DNA from: Calothrix sp. NIES-2098
Lineage (GTDB): Bacteria > Cyanobacteriota > Cyanobacteriia > Cyanobacteriales > Nostocaceae
Length of the DNA: 64,000 nucleotides
Direction of reading: 5' to 3'
Assembly: GCA_002368175.1 (NCBI GenBank)
Contig: AP018172.1
Coordinates: 1,114,001 to 1,178,000, forward strand
Of the stretch, positions 8,478 through 15,909 are shown piece by piece. The position numbers and the translations under genes were made by a program. The notes below the pieces were generated by a model. That model worked only from the letters and a program-made list of their open reading frames with translations, did not search any database and was not told where the DNA came from. The stretch's first letter is position 1; every line of letters begins with the position of its first letter.

Positions 8478-8783
8478 TTGAAGTGCAATGTTGAAGCTCA
8501 GAAGTTGGATGTTGGAGTAAAAAGCTCGACATTTCCAGTTCTGAGCTTGATTTTTGGAGTCAAAAGCTCGAAGTTTCGCCTTCCGAACTCGAACGGCCGA
8601 GTAAAAAGGTTGGAACTTCGCCTTCCGAACTCCAAGTTTCACCTTGAGAACACCAACGTTGAGCCTCTGAACTCCAAATTTCCACTTCAAAACCCGAAAC
8701 TTCCCCTTCCGAACTCGGATGTTGGACTTCAGATGTCAAACTATCGAGCAAAAAACTCGGAATGTGAGTTAAAAGAGATATAG
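8478..8783. repeat. Degenerate 21-bp tandem repeat tract, about 14 units
   Basis: The tract shows a strict 21-bp period. Read in the + frame each unit encodes a heptad such as PNSKFHL, ENTNVEP, LNSKFPL, QNPKLPL and PNSDVGL, and 14 such units fill the whole 101-codon frame. The minus strand is also open over much of it, which follows from the repeat and is not evidence of a protein. There is no ribosome site. The same repeat family occurs at 46089-46375. I treat it as a repeat, not a gene. Confidence 0.7.
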
Positions 8784-8806
8784 CTTACTGGCATGAGGGT
8801 TAGACA

Positions 8807-8869
8807 ATGAGTGAAACTCAAACCCAGTTACCGACTGATGTATGGATTCCTACTTCTTGGCAAGCATAA
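8807..8869 (+). pseudogene. Remnant of a Uma2-family (DUF820) gene, first 20 codons only
   Basis: An ATG opens a 20-codon frame, MSETQTQLPTDVWIPTSWQA, ending in TAA. This resembles the conserved N-terminus of one subgroup of cyanobacterial Uma2 proteins, which normally continue for about 190-230 residues. Nothing downstream resembles the rest of the family before the amino-acid transporter operon. It is probably decayed debris. Confidence 0.4.
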
Positions 8870-9000
8870 ATATTTCCCCAGATACGATATTACTAGCCTG
8901 CGGGAGGAAGTGATATTTGCAAAAGTGACCTACTACTCTTGGAACCTTTGCCAGCCTGTGGTCAAATAAAGATGATTCCAGAAATAGTTACTTTATCTCC

Positions 9001-10224
9001 ATGAAAAAATCCACTGCGCTGACAACTACATTGATTACCAGTTTGACTATACTGCTAACAGGCTGTGGTGGAGCTAGCAATAGTACAAATACAGGTAGTA
9101 ATTCCCAAACTCAGAGTGCAAATACATCTGGTGCAATTCCTATTGGTATTGCTTTTGCCCAAACTAGTAACGTAGCTTTGCTTGGTCAAGAACAAGTAGC
9201 TGGAGCTAAAATCGCTGAGAAGTATTTTAACGATAAAGGTGGTGTTAACGGTACTCCAATTAAATTGGTGTTTCAAGACACTAGCGGCGATGAAAATGGA
9301 GCAATTAACGCCTTTCAAACTTTAATTAATAAAGATAAAGTTGTCGGTATTGTGGGGCCTACTTTGTCACAACAAGCTTTTAGTGCTGACCCTGTTGCCG
9401 ATCGCGCTAAAGTACCAGTACTGGGCGCATCTAATACTGCTAATAAAATTCCAGAAATTGGTGATTATGTAGCGCGCGTTTCTGCACCAGTTTCTATTGT
9501 CGCGCCTAATTCCGTGAAAGCAGCACTTAAGCAAAATCCCAACATTAAAAAAGTTGCAGTTTTCTTTGCCCAAAACGATGCATTTAGTAAATCAGAAACC
9601 GAGATTTTTCAAAAAACTGTAAAGGATCAAGGTTTGGAATTGGTGACAGTACAAAAATTCCAAACTAGCGATACAGATTTTCAAAGCCAAGCCACAAATG
9701 CAATTAACCTGAAACCAGATTTGGTAATTATCTCTGGTTTAGCAGCTGATGGTGGGAACTTAGTTAGACAATTGCGGGAACTCGGTTATAAAGGCTTAAT
9801 CGTTGGTGGTAATGGACTGAATACTTCCAATATTTTGCCAGTATGTAAAGCATTGTGTGATGGCGTACTCATTGCTCAAGCTTACAGTCCAGAACATCCT
9901 GGTGAAATTAACTCGGCATTTCGGAAAGCTTATAGCGATCAATTTAAGAAAGAACCGCCCCAATTTAGCGCCCAAGCTTTTGCCGCAGTTCAAGTTTATG
10001 TAGAAGCGCTCCAAGCTTTAGATAAAAAGACCAAAGTTAACAAATTAGCTTTACCTCAATTAAGGAATGACTTAAACAAACAGATACTAGCAGGAAAATA
10101 TAATACGCCGTTGGGTGAAATTGCCTTTACTCCTGTCGGTGAAGTTGTCCAAAAAGATTTTTATGTAGCTCAAATCAAAATGGACAAAGATGGCAGTCAA
10201 GGTAAATTCGCATTTTTAAAATAG
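9001..10224 (+). CDS. Branched-chain/neutral amino-acid ABC transporter binding lipoprotein (LivK-like)
   Basis: Extracytoplasmic binding protein of 407 residues. The signal sequence ends in the lipobox LLTGC, followed by a Ser/Asn/Thr-rich linker to about residue 40. The body is the type 1 periplasmic fold: IPIGIAFAQTSNVALLGQEQ, VVGIVGPTLSQQAFS and VAVFFAQNDAFSKSE. It is the first gene of an operon with both LivH/LivM permeases and both ATPases, so it should bind leucine-type or other neutral amino acids. Anabaena's N-I (Nat) system is the nearest characterised relative I can name; urea- or amide-binding relatives cannot be excluded from sequence reading alone. Confidence 0.9.
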   Translation: MKKSTALTTTLITSLTILLTGCGGASNSTNTGSNSQTQSANTSGAIPIGIAFAQTSNVALLGQEQVAGAKIAEKYFNDKGGVNGTPIKLVFQDTSGDENGAINAFQTLINKDKVVGIVGPTLSQQAFSADPVADRAKVPVLGASNTANKIPEIGDYVARVSAPVSIVAPNSVKAALKQNPNIKKVAVFFAQNDAFSKSETEIFQKTVKDQGLELVTVQKFQTSDTDFQSQATNAINLKPDLVIISGLAADGGNLVRQLRELGYKGLIVGGNGLNTSNILPVCKALCDGVLIAQAYSPEHPGEINSAFRKAYSDQFKKEPPQFSAQAFAAVQVYVEALQALDKKTKVNKLALPQLRNDLNKQILAGKYNTPLGEIAFTPVGEVVQKDFYVAQIKMDKDGSQGKFAFLK

Positions 10225-10231
10225 TTGCTAT

Positions 10232-11182
10232 ATGGATATAAATCTGTTTCTGCAACAATTTTTAAACGGGCTATCTATTGGCAGCGTTTATGCAATTTTT
10301 GCTTTGGGATACACGCTAGTTTATTCCATTTTGGGGATTATTAATTTAGCTCATGGGGCAGTGTTTACTCTGGGTGCATATTTCACTTATGCACTCATGG
10401 GTGGAACTTTTGGATTTAATGGCTTGCTAGCTAATGCCACGCTACCTGTAAAATTACCATTTGCGATCGCCTTAATTTTAGGTAGTAGCCTGGCTGGGTT
10501 GGTGGGGGTAGCGATGGAACGCATTGCTTTCCAACCTCTACGCCGTAAAGGATCTGACCCTTTATTAACAGTAGTTTCCAGCTTGGGTGTCGCGGTGGTA
10601 ATTGTGAACCTCATCCAATATTTAGTTGGTGCAGAAAGTTATACCTATCCCGCAGGCGCTTACGGGAGTTTACCAGCTTCGATTAACTTTGGTAGCCCAG
10701 AGAATCCTATCCCCATTCGTAGCGTGCAGATAGTAATTTTTGTTGTTTCTGTTGTCTTTGTTGCAATTCTTACCTATTTTATCAATAGTACTAAATATGG
10801 AAAGGCAATGCAGGCGATCGCAGAAGATCCAACCACCGCCAGTTTGTTAGGAATTAACACCGATGGCTTTATTGTGCTGACATTTTTTATCAGTAGTTTC
10901 TTAGCAGGATTAGCGGGAACTTTAGTTGCTTCTAGCGTCAGTATTGCTGGGCCGTATTTTGGTATCGCCTTTGGTTTAAGGGGTTTAGCAGTGATTGTTT
11001 TGGGTGGTTTGGGTAGTATTCCTGGTGCAGTGCTAGGAGGTTTAGTCATTGGTTTAGTGGAAGCATTTGTACCAGGTGAATATTCTGGCTATAAAGACGC
11101 TGTAGCATTTGCAATTTTATTTGTCATGCTAATAGTTAGACCCCAAGGTTTGCTAGGACGGCGGTTTATTCAGAAGGTTTAA
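10232..11182 (+). CDS. livH: Branched-chain amino-acid ABC permease LivH
   Basis: Inner-membrane subunit of 316 residues with about eight hydrophobic segments. The family start is visible (QQFLNGLSIGSVYAIFALGY, then LVYSILGIINLAHGA) as is the C-terminal pattern RGLAVIVLGGLGSIPGAVLG. It begins 7 bp after the binding-protein stop. It would pair with LivM to form the translocation channel. Confidence 0.92.
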   Translation: MDINLFLQQFLNGLSIGSVYAIFALGYTLVYSILGIINLAHGAVFTLGAYFTYALMGGTFGFNGLLANATLPVKLPFAIALILGSSLAGLVGVAMERIAFQPLRRKGSDPLLTVVSSLGVAVVIVNLIQYLVGAESYTYPAGAYGSLPASINFGSPENPIPIRSVQIVIFVVSVVFVAILTYFINSTKYGKAMQAIAEDPTTASLLGINTDGFIVLTFFISSFLAGLAGTLVASSVSIAGPYFGIAFGLRGLAVIVLGGLGSIPGAVLGGLVIGLVEAFVPGEYSGYKDAVAFAILFVMLIVRPQGLLGRRFIQKV

Positions 11183-11264
11183 TTAGTAGATTCGCCAATG
11201 TGAGATGAACTAATGACAAATGACAACCCTCACTAATTAACTTTATTTCGCCCACCAATTAAAA

Positions 11265-12197
11265 ATGTCTGAATTTTTTTCTACTTACGGTTCACTAATT
11301 GTCTCTATGGTATTGGGGGCGTTACTTGGGCTATCGCTTTACTTACCATTAATGACTGGACAACTATCTTTAGCAAGCCCTGGATTTTATGCTTTAGGTG
11401 GTTATACTGCCGCAATTTTATCTACCAAAGTTTTTACGTCTACCAGCGATCTATTTCCAATTCCGCTGTTATTAATTGAGATGGTAATTGCTGGTGTAAT
11501 TTCCGGTTTATTAGGTGTAGTCATAGGAATTCCCACATTACGATTACGAGGAATTTATTTAGCGATCGCTACTATTGCTTTTGTAGAAGTTCTGCGTGTT
11601 CTCTCCCTCAATTTGGAAATTACAGGCAGTGCTGTGGGGATTTTTGGCATTCCTCAACCGTTCCAAACTCAAATCGAATATTTATGGATTGCTTTGCCAT
11701 TACTCTTAATTGCGATGGTTTTATTTTACCGTCTAGAACGCATTAAAGTAGGTAGGGCTTTTACTGCTATTCGTGAAGATGAATTAGCCGCAGGTGCGAT
11801 GGGAATTAACCCCACCTACTACAAAGTTTTAGCATTTACATTAGGAGCAATTCTTGCAGGTGTAGTTGGTGCAATTAGCGCCCACTTTCTCAATACTTGG
11901 AATGCCCGTCAAGGTACTTTTGATGCTAGTATTATCTACCTAACTTTCGTGTTAATTGGCGGTTCTCGAACTTTTTTAGGTTCGATAGTAGGAGGGATGG
12001 TATTTACAGCCTTACCAGAAGTTTTACGCAGCCTAGCCGATACAGGCGGATTACCTAATTGGTTAGCACAATTTTTACGAGATGGAAGATTAATTATTTT
12101 TGGCTTATTAATTGTTGTGGGAACAATCTTTTTCCCTCAAGGTCTGGTGACACCAGATATCTTAAAAAAACGCAAAGTTAAAAATAAGCAAATATGA
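11265..12197 (+). CDS. livM: Branched-chain amino-acid ABC permease LivM
   Basis: Inner-membrane subunit of 310 residues. It has the LivM pattern LYLPLMTGQLSLASPGFYAL near the N-terminus, RLRGIYLAIATIAFVEVLR in the middle and GRAFTAIREDELAAGAMGIN before the last helices. The 82-bp gap from livH contains one copy of the TAATGACAAATGACAA repeat. Its last four bases overlap the start of the next small gene (ATGA), so the two are probably translationally coupled. Confidence 0.92.
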   Translation: MSEFFSTYGSLIVSMVLGALLGLSLYLPLMTGQLSLASPGFYALGGYTAAILSTKVFTSTSDLFPIPLLLIEMVIAGVISGLLGVVIGIPTLRLRGIYLAIATIAFVEVLRVLSLNLEITGSAVGIFGIPQPFQTQIEYLWIALPLLLIAMVLFYRLERIKVGRAFTAIREDELAAGAMGINPTYYKVLAFTLGAILAGVVGAISAHFLNTWNARQGTFDASIIYLTFVLIGGSRTFLGSIVGGMVFTALPEVLRSLADTGGLPNWLAQFLRDGRLIIFGLLIVVGTIFFPQGLVTPDILKKRKVKNKQI

Positions 12198-12706
12198 GAA
12201 TATTCAAAAAAGCCCATAAATTAAAAGCATTATTAATGGCTGCGATCGCCTTACTATTTTTATGTACCACAACTCAAGCGCTACCAGTTAAACCTATCAC
12301 CAATACATCGGTCAATCCCGATTATGTCAGGGCATTATTCACAGCAGATAAATTTTTATATGCTTGGAAAACGAGAAATGTACAAGAAGGAATACCTCTA
12401 GTTTCGCCTGCACTGAAAAAGAAAATGTCTGAGGATGAACTAACTATTTATATTTCTGGTACATCCAGCCCCAGTCATGCAGCTTTTGAAATTAATTCTG
12501 GTAAAAAGCTATCAAATAACAGATATGCCTTTGACGTCAAACTTTATGAATATCTGTACTCAGCAACACCTGAGTCTCAAAGCTGGAAGTGTCCGCAGTC
12601 ATCAAGAATTGTTCTAATTAAAACTGGAGTTGATAGTCCTAAATTCCGCGTTGGAAATTGGTTAGTTGATGCACTACCTGCAACTTGTGAATTACAATTA
12701 AACTAA
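12194..12706 (+). CDS. Small secreted protein of unknown function inside the liv operon
   Basis: A 170-residue protein with an N-terminal signal peptide (basic start, then KALLMAAIALLFLCTTTQA) and a mature part containing two cysteines (KCPQ and ATCELQLN) that could form a disulphide. It opens with VNPDYVRALFTADKFLYAWK and looks like a small alpha/beta fold of the NTF2/SnoaL type, but I do not recognise a named family. It overlaps livM by 4 bp and precedes livG by 3 bp, so it is made with the transporter. A periplasmic accessory role in amino-acid uptake is possible but unproven. Confidence 0.8.
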   Translation: MRIFKKAHKLKALLMAAIALLFLCTTTQALPVKPITNTSVNPDYVRALFTADKFLYAWKTRNVQEGIPLVSPALKKKMSEDELTIYISGTSSPSHAAFEINSGKKLSNNRYAFDVKLYEYLYSATPESQSWKCPQSSRIVLIKTGVDSPKFRVGNWLVDALPATCELQLN

Positions 12707-12709
12707 ACA

Positions 12710-13495
12710 ATGTCTGAAAATATTACAGAAAATAATATTGTCTTAGAAGCAAAATCACTAACTCGCCGCTTTGGTGGACTAGTAGCGGTGAACAATGTAT
12801 CTTTTGCAGTAAAACAACATGAGATTTTTGGATTGATTGGGCCTAATGGTGCGGGGAAAACAACTTTATTTAACTTAATCACAGCTTTAATTCCGCCTTC
12901 TGGTGGACAATTAATTTATCAAAGTAGAGATATTTCACAATTACGTCCTTATAAAATTGCGCGTTTAGGTATTGCTAGAACTTTTCAAAATATTCGGTTA
13001 TTTGGGGAATTATCAGCACTAGAAAATGTCATCATCGGCGGACATTTGCATACAAAAAGTGGTATGTTTAAAGGAGTTCTAGGATTACCACCAGCGCCTC
13101 GTGAAGAATCTAAAAGTAGAAAGAAAGCTCTAGAATTATTAGAACTAGTGGGATTGCGCGATCGCACTGAAGAAAAAGCCAAAAATTTTGCGTATGGCGA
13201 TCAGCGTCGCTTAGAAATCGCCCGCGCTTTAGCTTTGGAACCGCAAATTTTACTCCTCGATGAACCAGCAGCGGGAATGAACCCCAGCGAAAAACAGCAA
13301 CTCAGCGAATTTATCCGCAGTCTCAGGGAGCGCTTCAATTTAACGATCGTACTCATTGAGCATCATGTACCCTTAGTTATGGGATTGTGCGATCGCATTG
13401 CGGTTTTAGATTTTGGTCAATTAATCGCTTTGGGTAAACCTTCTGTTGTGAGGAATGACCCAGCCGTAATTGCAGCTTATTTGGGTAGTGGATGA
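12710..13495 (+). CDS. livG: Branched-chain amino-acid ABC ATPase LivG
   Basis: Cytoplasmic ATPase of 261 residues. Walker A GPNGAGKTT, Q-loop ARTFQNIRLF, a signature region reduced to FAYGDQRRLEIARALA (typical of LivG, which lacks the classic LSGGQ), Walker B ILLLDEPAAGMN and switch histidine in IEHHVPLV. The insertion before the signature, starting GGHLHTKSGM, is also typical. It follows the small secreted gene by 3 bp. Confidence 0.93.
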   Translation: MSENITENNIVLEAKSLTRRFGGLVAVNNVSFAVKQHEIFGLIGPNGAGKTTLFNLITALIPPSGGQLIYQSRDISQLRPYKIARLGIARTFQNIRLFGELSALENVIIGGHLHTKSGMFKGVLGLPPAPREESKSRKKALELLELVGLRDRTEEKAKNFAYGDQRRLEIARALALEPQILLLDEPAAGMNPSEKQQLSEFIRSLRERFNLTIVLIEHHVPLVMGLCDRIAVLDFGQLIALGKPSVVRNDPAVIAAYLGSG

Positions 13496-13508
13496 GGATT
13501 GTAACCGC

Positions 13509-13532
13509 CGATGAACGCCGATGAACGCCGAT
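13509..13532. repeat. 11-bp CCGATGAACGC tandem repeat at the livF start
   Basis: Two full copies and a partial third of an 11-bp unit span the livG-livF junction and supply the only usable start codons of livF. Confidence 0.6.
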
Positions 13533-14260
13533 ATTTAGCTGAGAAAGAAGATTTTACGATTTTAGAGGTTCAAGACCTTGATGTTAATTATGGCGGCATT
13601 CAAGCTCTCAAAAAGATTAATTTAATCATTAAAAAAGGTGAGGTAGTTACTTTAATTGGTGCTAATGGTGCGGGTAAAACTACTACTCTCCGGGCTATAT
13701 CTAAAATAATAAGTCCTAAAAGCGGACAAATTATCTATAGCGGACGGAATATTACTCGCCGTCAAGCTTATGAGGTGGTTAAATTTGGCATCGCCCATTG
13801 TCCGGAAGGGCGGAGAGTATTAGCAAGGCAAACAGTTTTAGATAATTTACTGTTAGGTGCTTATATTCGCAACGATCAAAAAGAAATTAAAGCAGATATT
13901 GAACATCAATATGAGCTATTTCCGCGTTTAGCCCAAAGACGCAATCAACTAGCAGGAACTCTTAGCGGTGGCGAACAACAAATGTTAGCGATCGCTCGTG
14001 CTTTAATGAGTAGACCACAACTATTGCTATTAGATGAGCCTAGCTTGGGTTTAGCACCTGCGATCGTCCGAGAAATCTTTACAATTATTGAAAATTTACG
14101 AGCTACAGGCGTGACTATTTTATTAGTTGAACAAAATGCTAATTTAGCTTTACAAATTGCCGATAGAGGATATGTTTTAGAAGCTGGTTCTATTACTTTA
14201 ACAGGTGCAGCATCCGAATTAATTACCGATGAGCGAGTTAAAAAAGCTTATTTGGGTTAA
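13511..14260 (+). CDS. livF: Branched-chain amino-acid ABC ATPase LivF
   Basis: Cytoplasmic ATPase of 249 residues, last gene of the operon. Walker A GANGAGKTT, Q-loop CPEGRRVLARQTV, signature LSGGEQQMLAIARALM, Walker B LLLLDEPSLGLAP and switch region LLVEQNANLAL. The ordinary LivF sequence begins at ILEVQDLDVNYGG; the first 16 residues (MNADERRYLAEKEDFT) are extra and the first part is encoded by an 11-bp tandem repeat. No other ATG, GTG or TTG is available before the ATPase domain. GAGG lies about 14 nt upstream, rather far for a ribosome site. Confidence 0.9.
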   Translation: MNADERRYLAEKEDFTILEVQDLDVNYGGIQALKKINLIIKKGEVVTLIGANGAGKTTTLRAISKIISPKSGQIIYSGRNITRRQAYEVVKFGIAHCPEGRRVLARQTVLDNLLLGAYIRNDQKEIKADIEHQYELFPRLAQRRNQLAGTLSGGEQQMLAIARALMSRPQLLLLDEPSLGLAPAIVREIFTIIENLRATGVTILLVEQNANLALQIADRGYVLEAGSITLTGAASELITDERVKKAYLG

Positions 14261-14328
14261 TATCATATTTTTTACCAATTTATTTGTAATCAATTTGTTT
14301 AAATGCAACCCCTGAGGTAATTATAATT

Positions 14329-14664
14329 GTGTCTACTTTGTTCAAGTATTCAACATTTGAAAGTTTACTTGAAATAGTACGTTCGCGACCAGGTTTGATT
14401 CTTGGTAGAAAATCCTTATCTGCTTTATGGTCTTTGCTGCTAGGTTATGAAATGGCGGTTATTGAACATAATATTCCTGAATCAGAACAATTTAATCGGA
14501 AGTTGGAAAAAGAATTTAATAATTGGTTACGCAAAAAGTATTCTATGGGTAATGCTATAGATTGGTATATATTCGTCATAACTGAAACTAAATCTGAAAC
14601 AGAAGCATTCGATAGATTCTTTGAGTTTTGGGATGAGTTTCGGCAAGAAATTACATCTGTATAA
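14329..14664 (+). CDS. Small hypothetical protein with RPGLILGRKSL motif
   Basis: A 111-residue soluble protein starting at GTG with GAGGT about 9 nt upstream. It carries RSRPGLILGRKSLSALWSLL near residue 20, then a charged segment, LRKKYSMGNAIDWYIFV, and an acidic C-terminal helix. Proteins with this RPG-LG-SL-L-GY pattern are scattered among bacteria as small single-domain unknowns, some near toxin genes, which hints at an immunity-type protein; this is a weak inference. It is followed 21 bp later by a Uma2 gene. Confidence 0.7.
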   Translation: MSTLFKYSTFESLLEIVRSRPGLILGRKSLSALWSLLLGYEMAVIEHNIPESEQFNRKLEKEFNNWLRKKYSMGNAIDWYIFVITETKSETEAFDRFFEFWDEFRQEITSV

Positions 14665-14685
14665 AAGTTTAGGCGGTGCAAGTAT

Positions 14686-15174
14686 ATGCTAGAGTCACCT
14701 ACTATTTTCATAACTTTAGAAGAATTTTTAAAACTACCGGAAACCAAGCCAGCTAGTGAATATATTAATGGGCAAATTATTCAAAAACCTATGCCTCAAG
14801 GAAAACATAGTAGGATTAGAGGTGAATTATTTAGTTATATCAATGCTTTAGTAAAGCCTCAAAAAATTGCCCTAGCCTTTCCAGAACTGCGCTGTACATT
14901 TGGCGGACGTTCAATTGTTCCAGATGTCGCTGTGTTTGCTTGGGAAAGAATTCCTGTAGATGCAAATGGAGACGTGGCAAATGTCTTTGAAACCCATCCA
15001 GACTGGACAATTGAAATTCTCTCACCCGATCAAAGTCAAACTAAAATAACTGGAAATATTTTGCATTGTCTCAAGTATGGTACTAGCTTAGGTTGGCTGA
15101 TCGATCCAGAGGAAAAATCTGTTTTAGTCTATCCTCAAAAACAGCAGCCAGAACTTTTACAAGCAGAACAGTAA
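14686..15174 (+). CDS. Uma2-family (DUF820) putative nuclease, shortened by an in-frame stop
   Basis: Uma2 proteins carry a PD-(D/E)XK nuclease-like core and are very numerous in cyanobacteria; their function is mostly unknown. This copy has 162 residues with the usual start (FITLEEFLKLPETKPASEYI), the core VPDVAVFAWERIP and WTIEILSPDQSQTKI, and GTSLGWLIDPEEKSVLVY. The frame ends at TAA 15172, but the following 24 codons in the same frame encode the standard C-terminal end of the family, so a single nonsense change has removed it. The nuclease core is intact, so activity could remain. Confidence 0.8.
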   Translation: MLESPTIFITLEEFLKLPETKPASEYINGQIIQKPMPQGKHSRIRGELFSYINALVKPQKIALAFPELRCTFGGRSIVPDVAVFAWERIPVDANGDVANVFETHPDWTIEILSPDQSQTKITGNILHCLKYGTSLGWLIDPEEKSVLVYPQKQQPELLQAEQ

Positions 15175-15249
15175 ATATTACCAGTCCCCGATTTAGTTAG
15201 TAACCTACAATTGACTGTAGGGCAGTTATTTAACTGGTTAAAATTATAA
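15175..15249 (+). pseudogene. Detached C-terminal codons of the preceding Uma2 gene
   Basis: Directly after the TAA, in frame, 24 codons read ILPVPDLVSNLQLTVGQLF and NWLKL before a second TAA. This matches the usual Uma2 ending, LPVPDF...LxLTVGQLFxWL. The block is intact apart from the stop that separates it, indicating a recent mutation (or a sequencing error). Confidence 0.7.
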
Positions 15250-15266
15250 GCTAATTAAAAGTAGTA

Positions 15267-15698
15267 ATGCCCGAAAAAATAATTAAAAATGAAATTTTAG
15301 GTGAATTAATTTGGGATAGCGACCTCGATTGGTGGTCTAGTAAAGTTGAAATTACTCCTGGCAATATTATCAATGTAAGTGTTGATAGTGATGATGCAGA
15401 AACACTTGCTGTTATCGAACTTGCTTGTCATTCTTTCATCCGAATTCAAGCACAGGAAGTCAACTTTCGACGTTGTGCAGCTAACCAACTTCTCGACCTG
15501 TACAATCGGAGTTGGAATAATGGCAATGAAATTGACTGTCAAACTTTCATGAAAATGATCAAACTAGATGAGATCGCCTTTAATTCTAATGGTAGCGCCA
15601 ACCTTTACTATGATGATGGCGATCTATTTTGTGGGCACATAATTATTGTATCGATTGATTGCCACGGAGCTTTTGAAGACGCCAGAATTGCAGGCTAA
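15267..15698 (+). CDS. Hypothetical protein, DUF2262-like
   Basis: A 143-residue acidic soluble protein with no signal peptide. It begins with a short strand-rich part, LGELIWDSDLDWWSSKVEI, a middle segment with VDSDDAETLAVIELA, and ends in YYDDGDLFCGHIIIVSIDCH. The layout resembles DUF2262-type proteins, which are often isolated or near polymorphic-toxin immunity genes; that match is by eye and uncertain. It lies 17 bp after the Uma2 remnant. Confidence 0.7.
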   Translation: MPEKIIKNEILGELIWDSDLDWWSSKVEITPGNIINVSVDSDDAETLAVIELACHSFIRIQAQEVNFRRCAANQLLDLYNRSWNNGNEIDCQTFMKMIKLDEIAFNSNGSANLYYDDGDLFCGHIIIVSIDCHGAFEDARIAG

Positions 15699-15909
15699 TA
15701 GCGCTACGTGAAAATTAAAATTTGTGTACAACGGAAAAATAAGCATTCCAGGTGGATTGGTGCGGCCAGTTTATCCTTTAGACTAGATTAAGGGCTGTAA
15801 TGTGGATTCTTCATTACGCGAGCTATCGCAACCATTGTTATGTCTGCTAGCAAAAAAAAATCAACTTTAAAATTTTCACAAATTTTATTTTAATACATTA
15901 ATTAATTGT

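Noticed and set aside
8436..8751. Two leftward open frames over the 21-bp repeat tract
   Set aside because: They arise because the repeat unit is free of stops on both strands; no ribosome sites or family features.
8840..8853. GTA-N8-TAC, a match to the NtcA consensus, 150 bp before the amino-acid transporter operon
   Set aside because: It lies inside the Uma2 remnant (codons for VWIPT), and no TAN3T box sits at the usual 22-23 nt spacing, so a chance match is likely.
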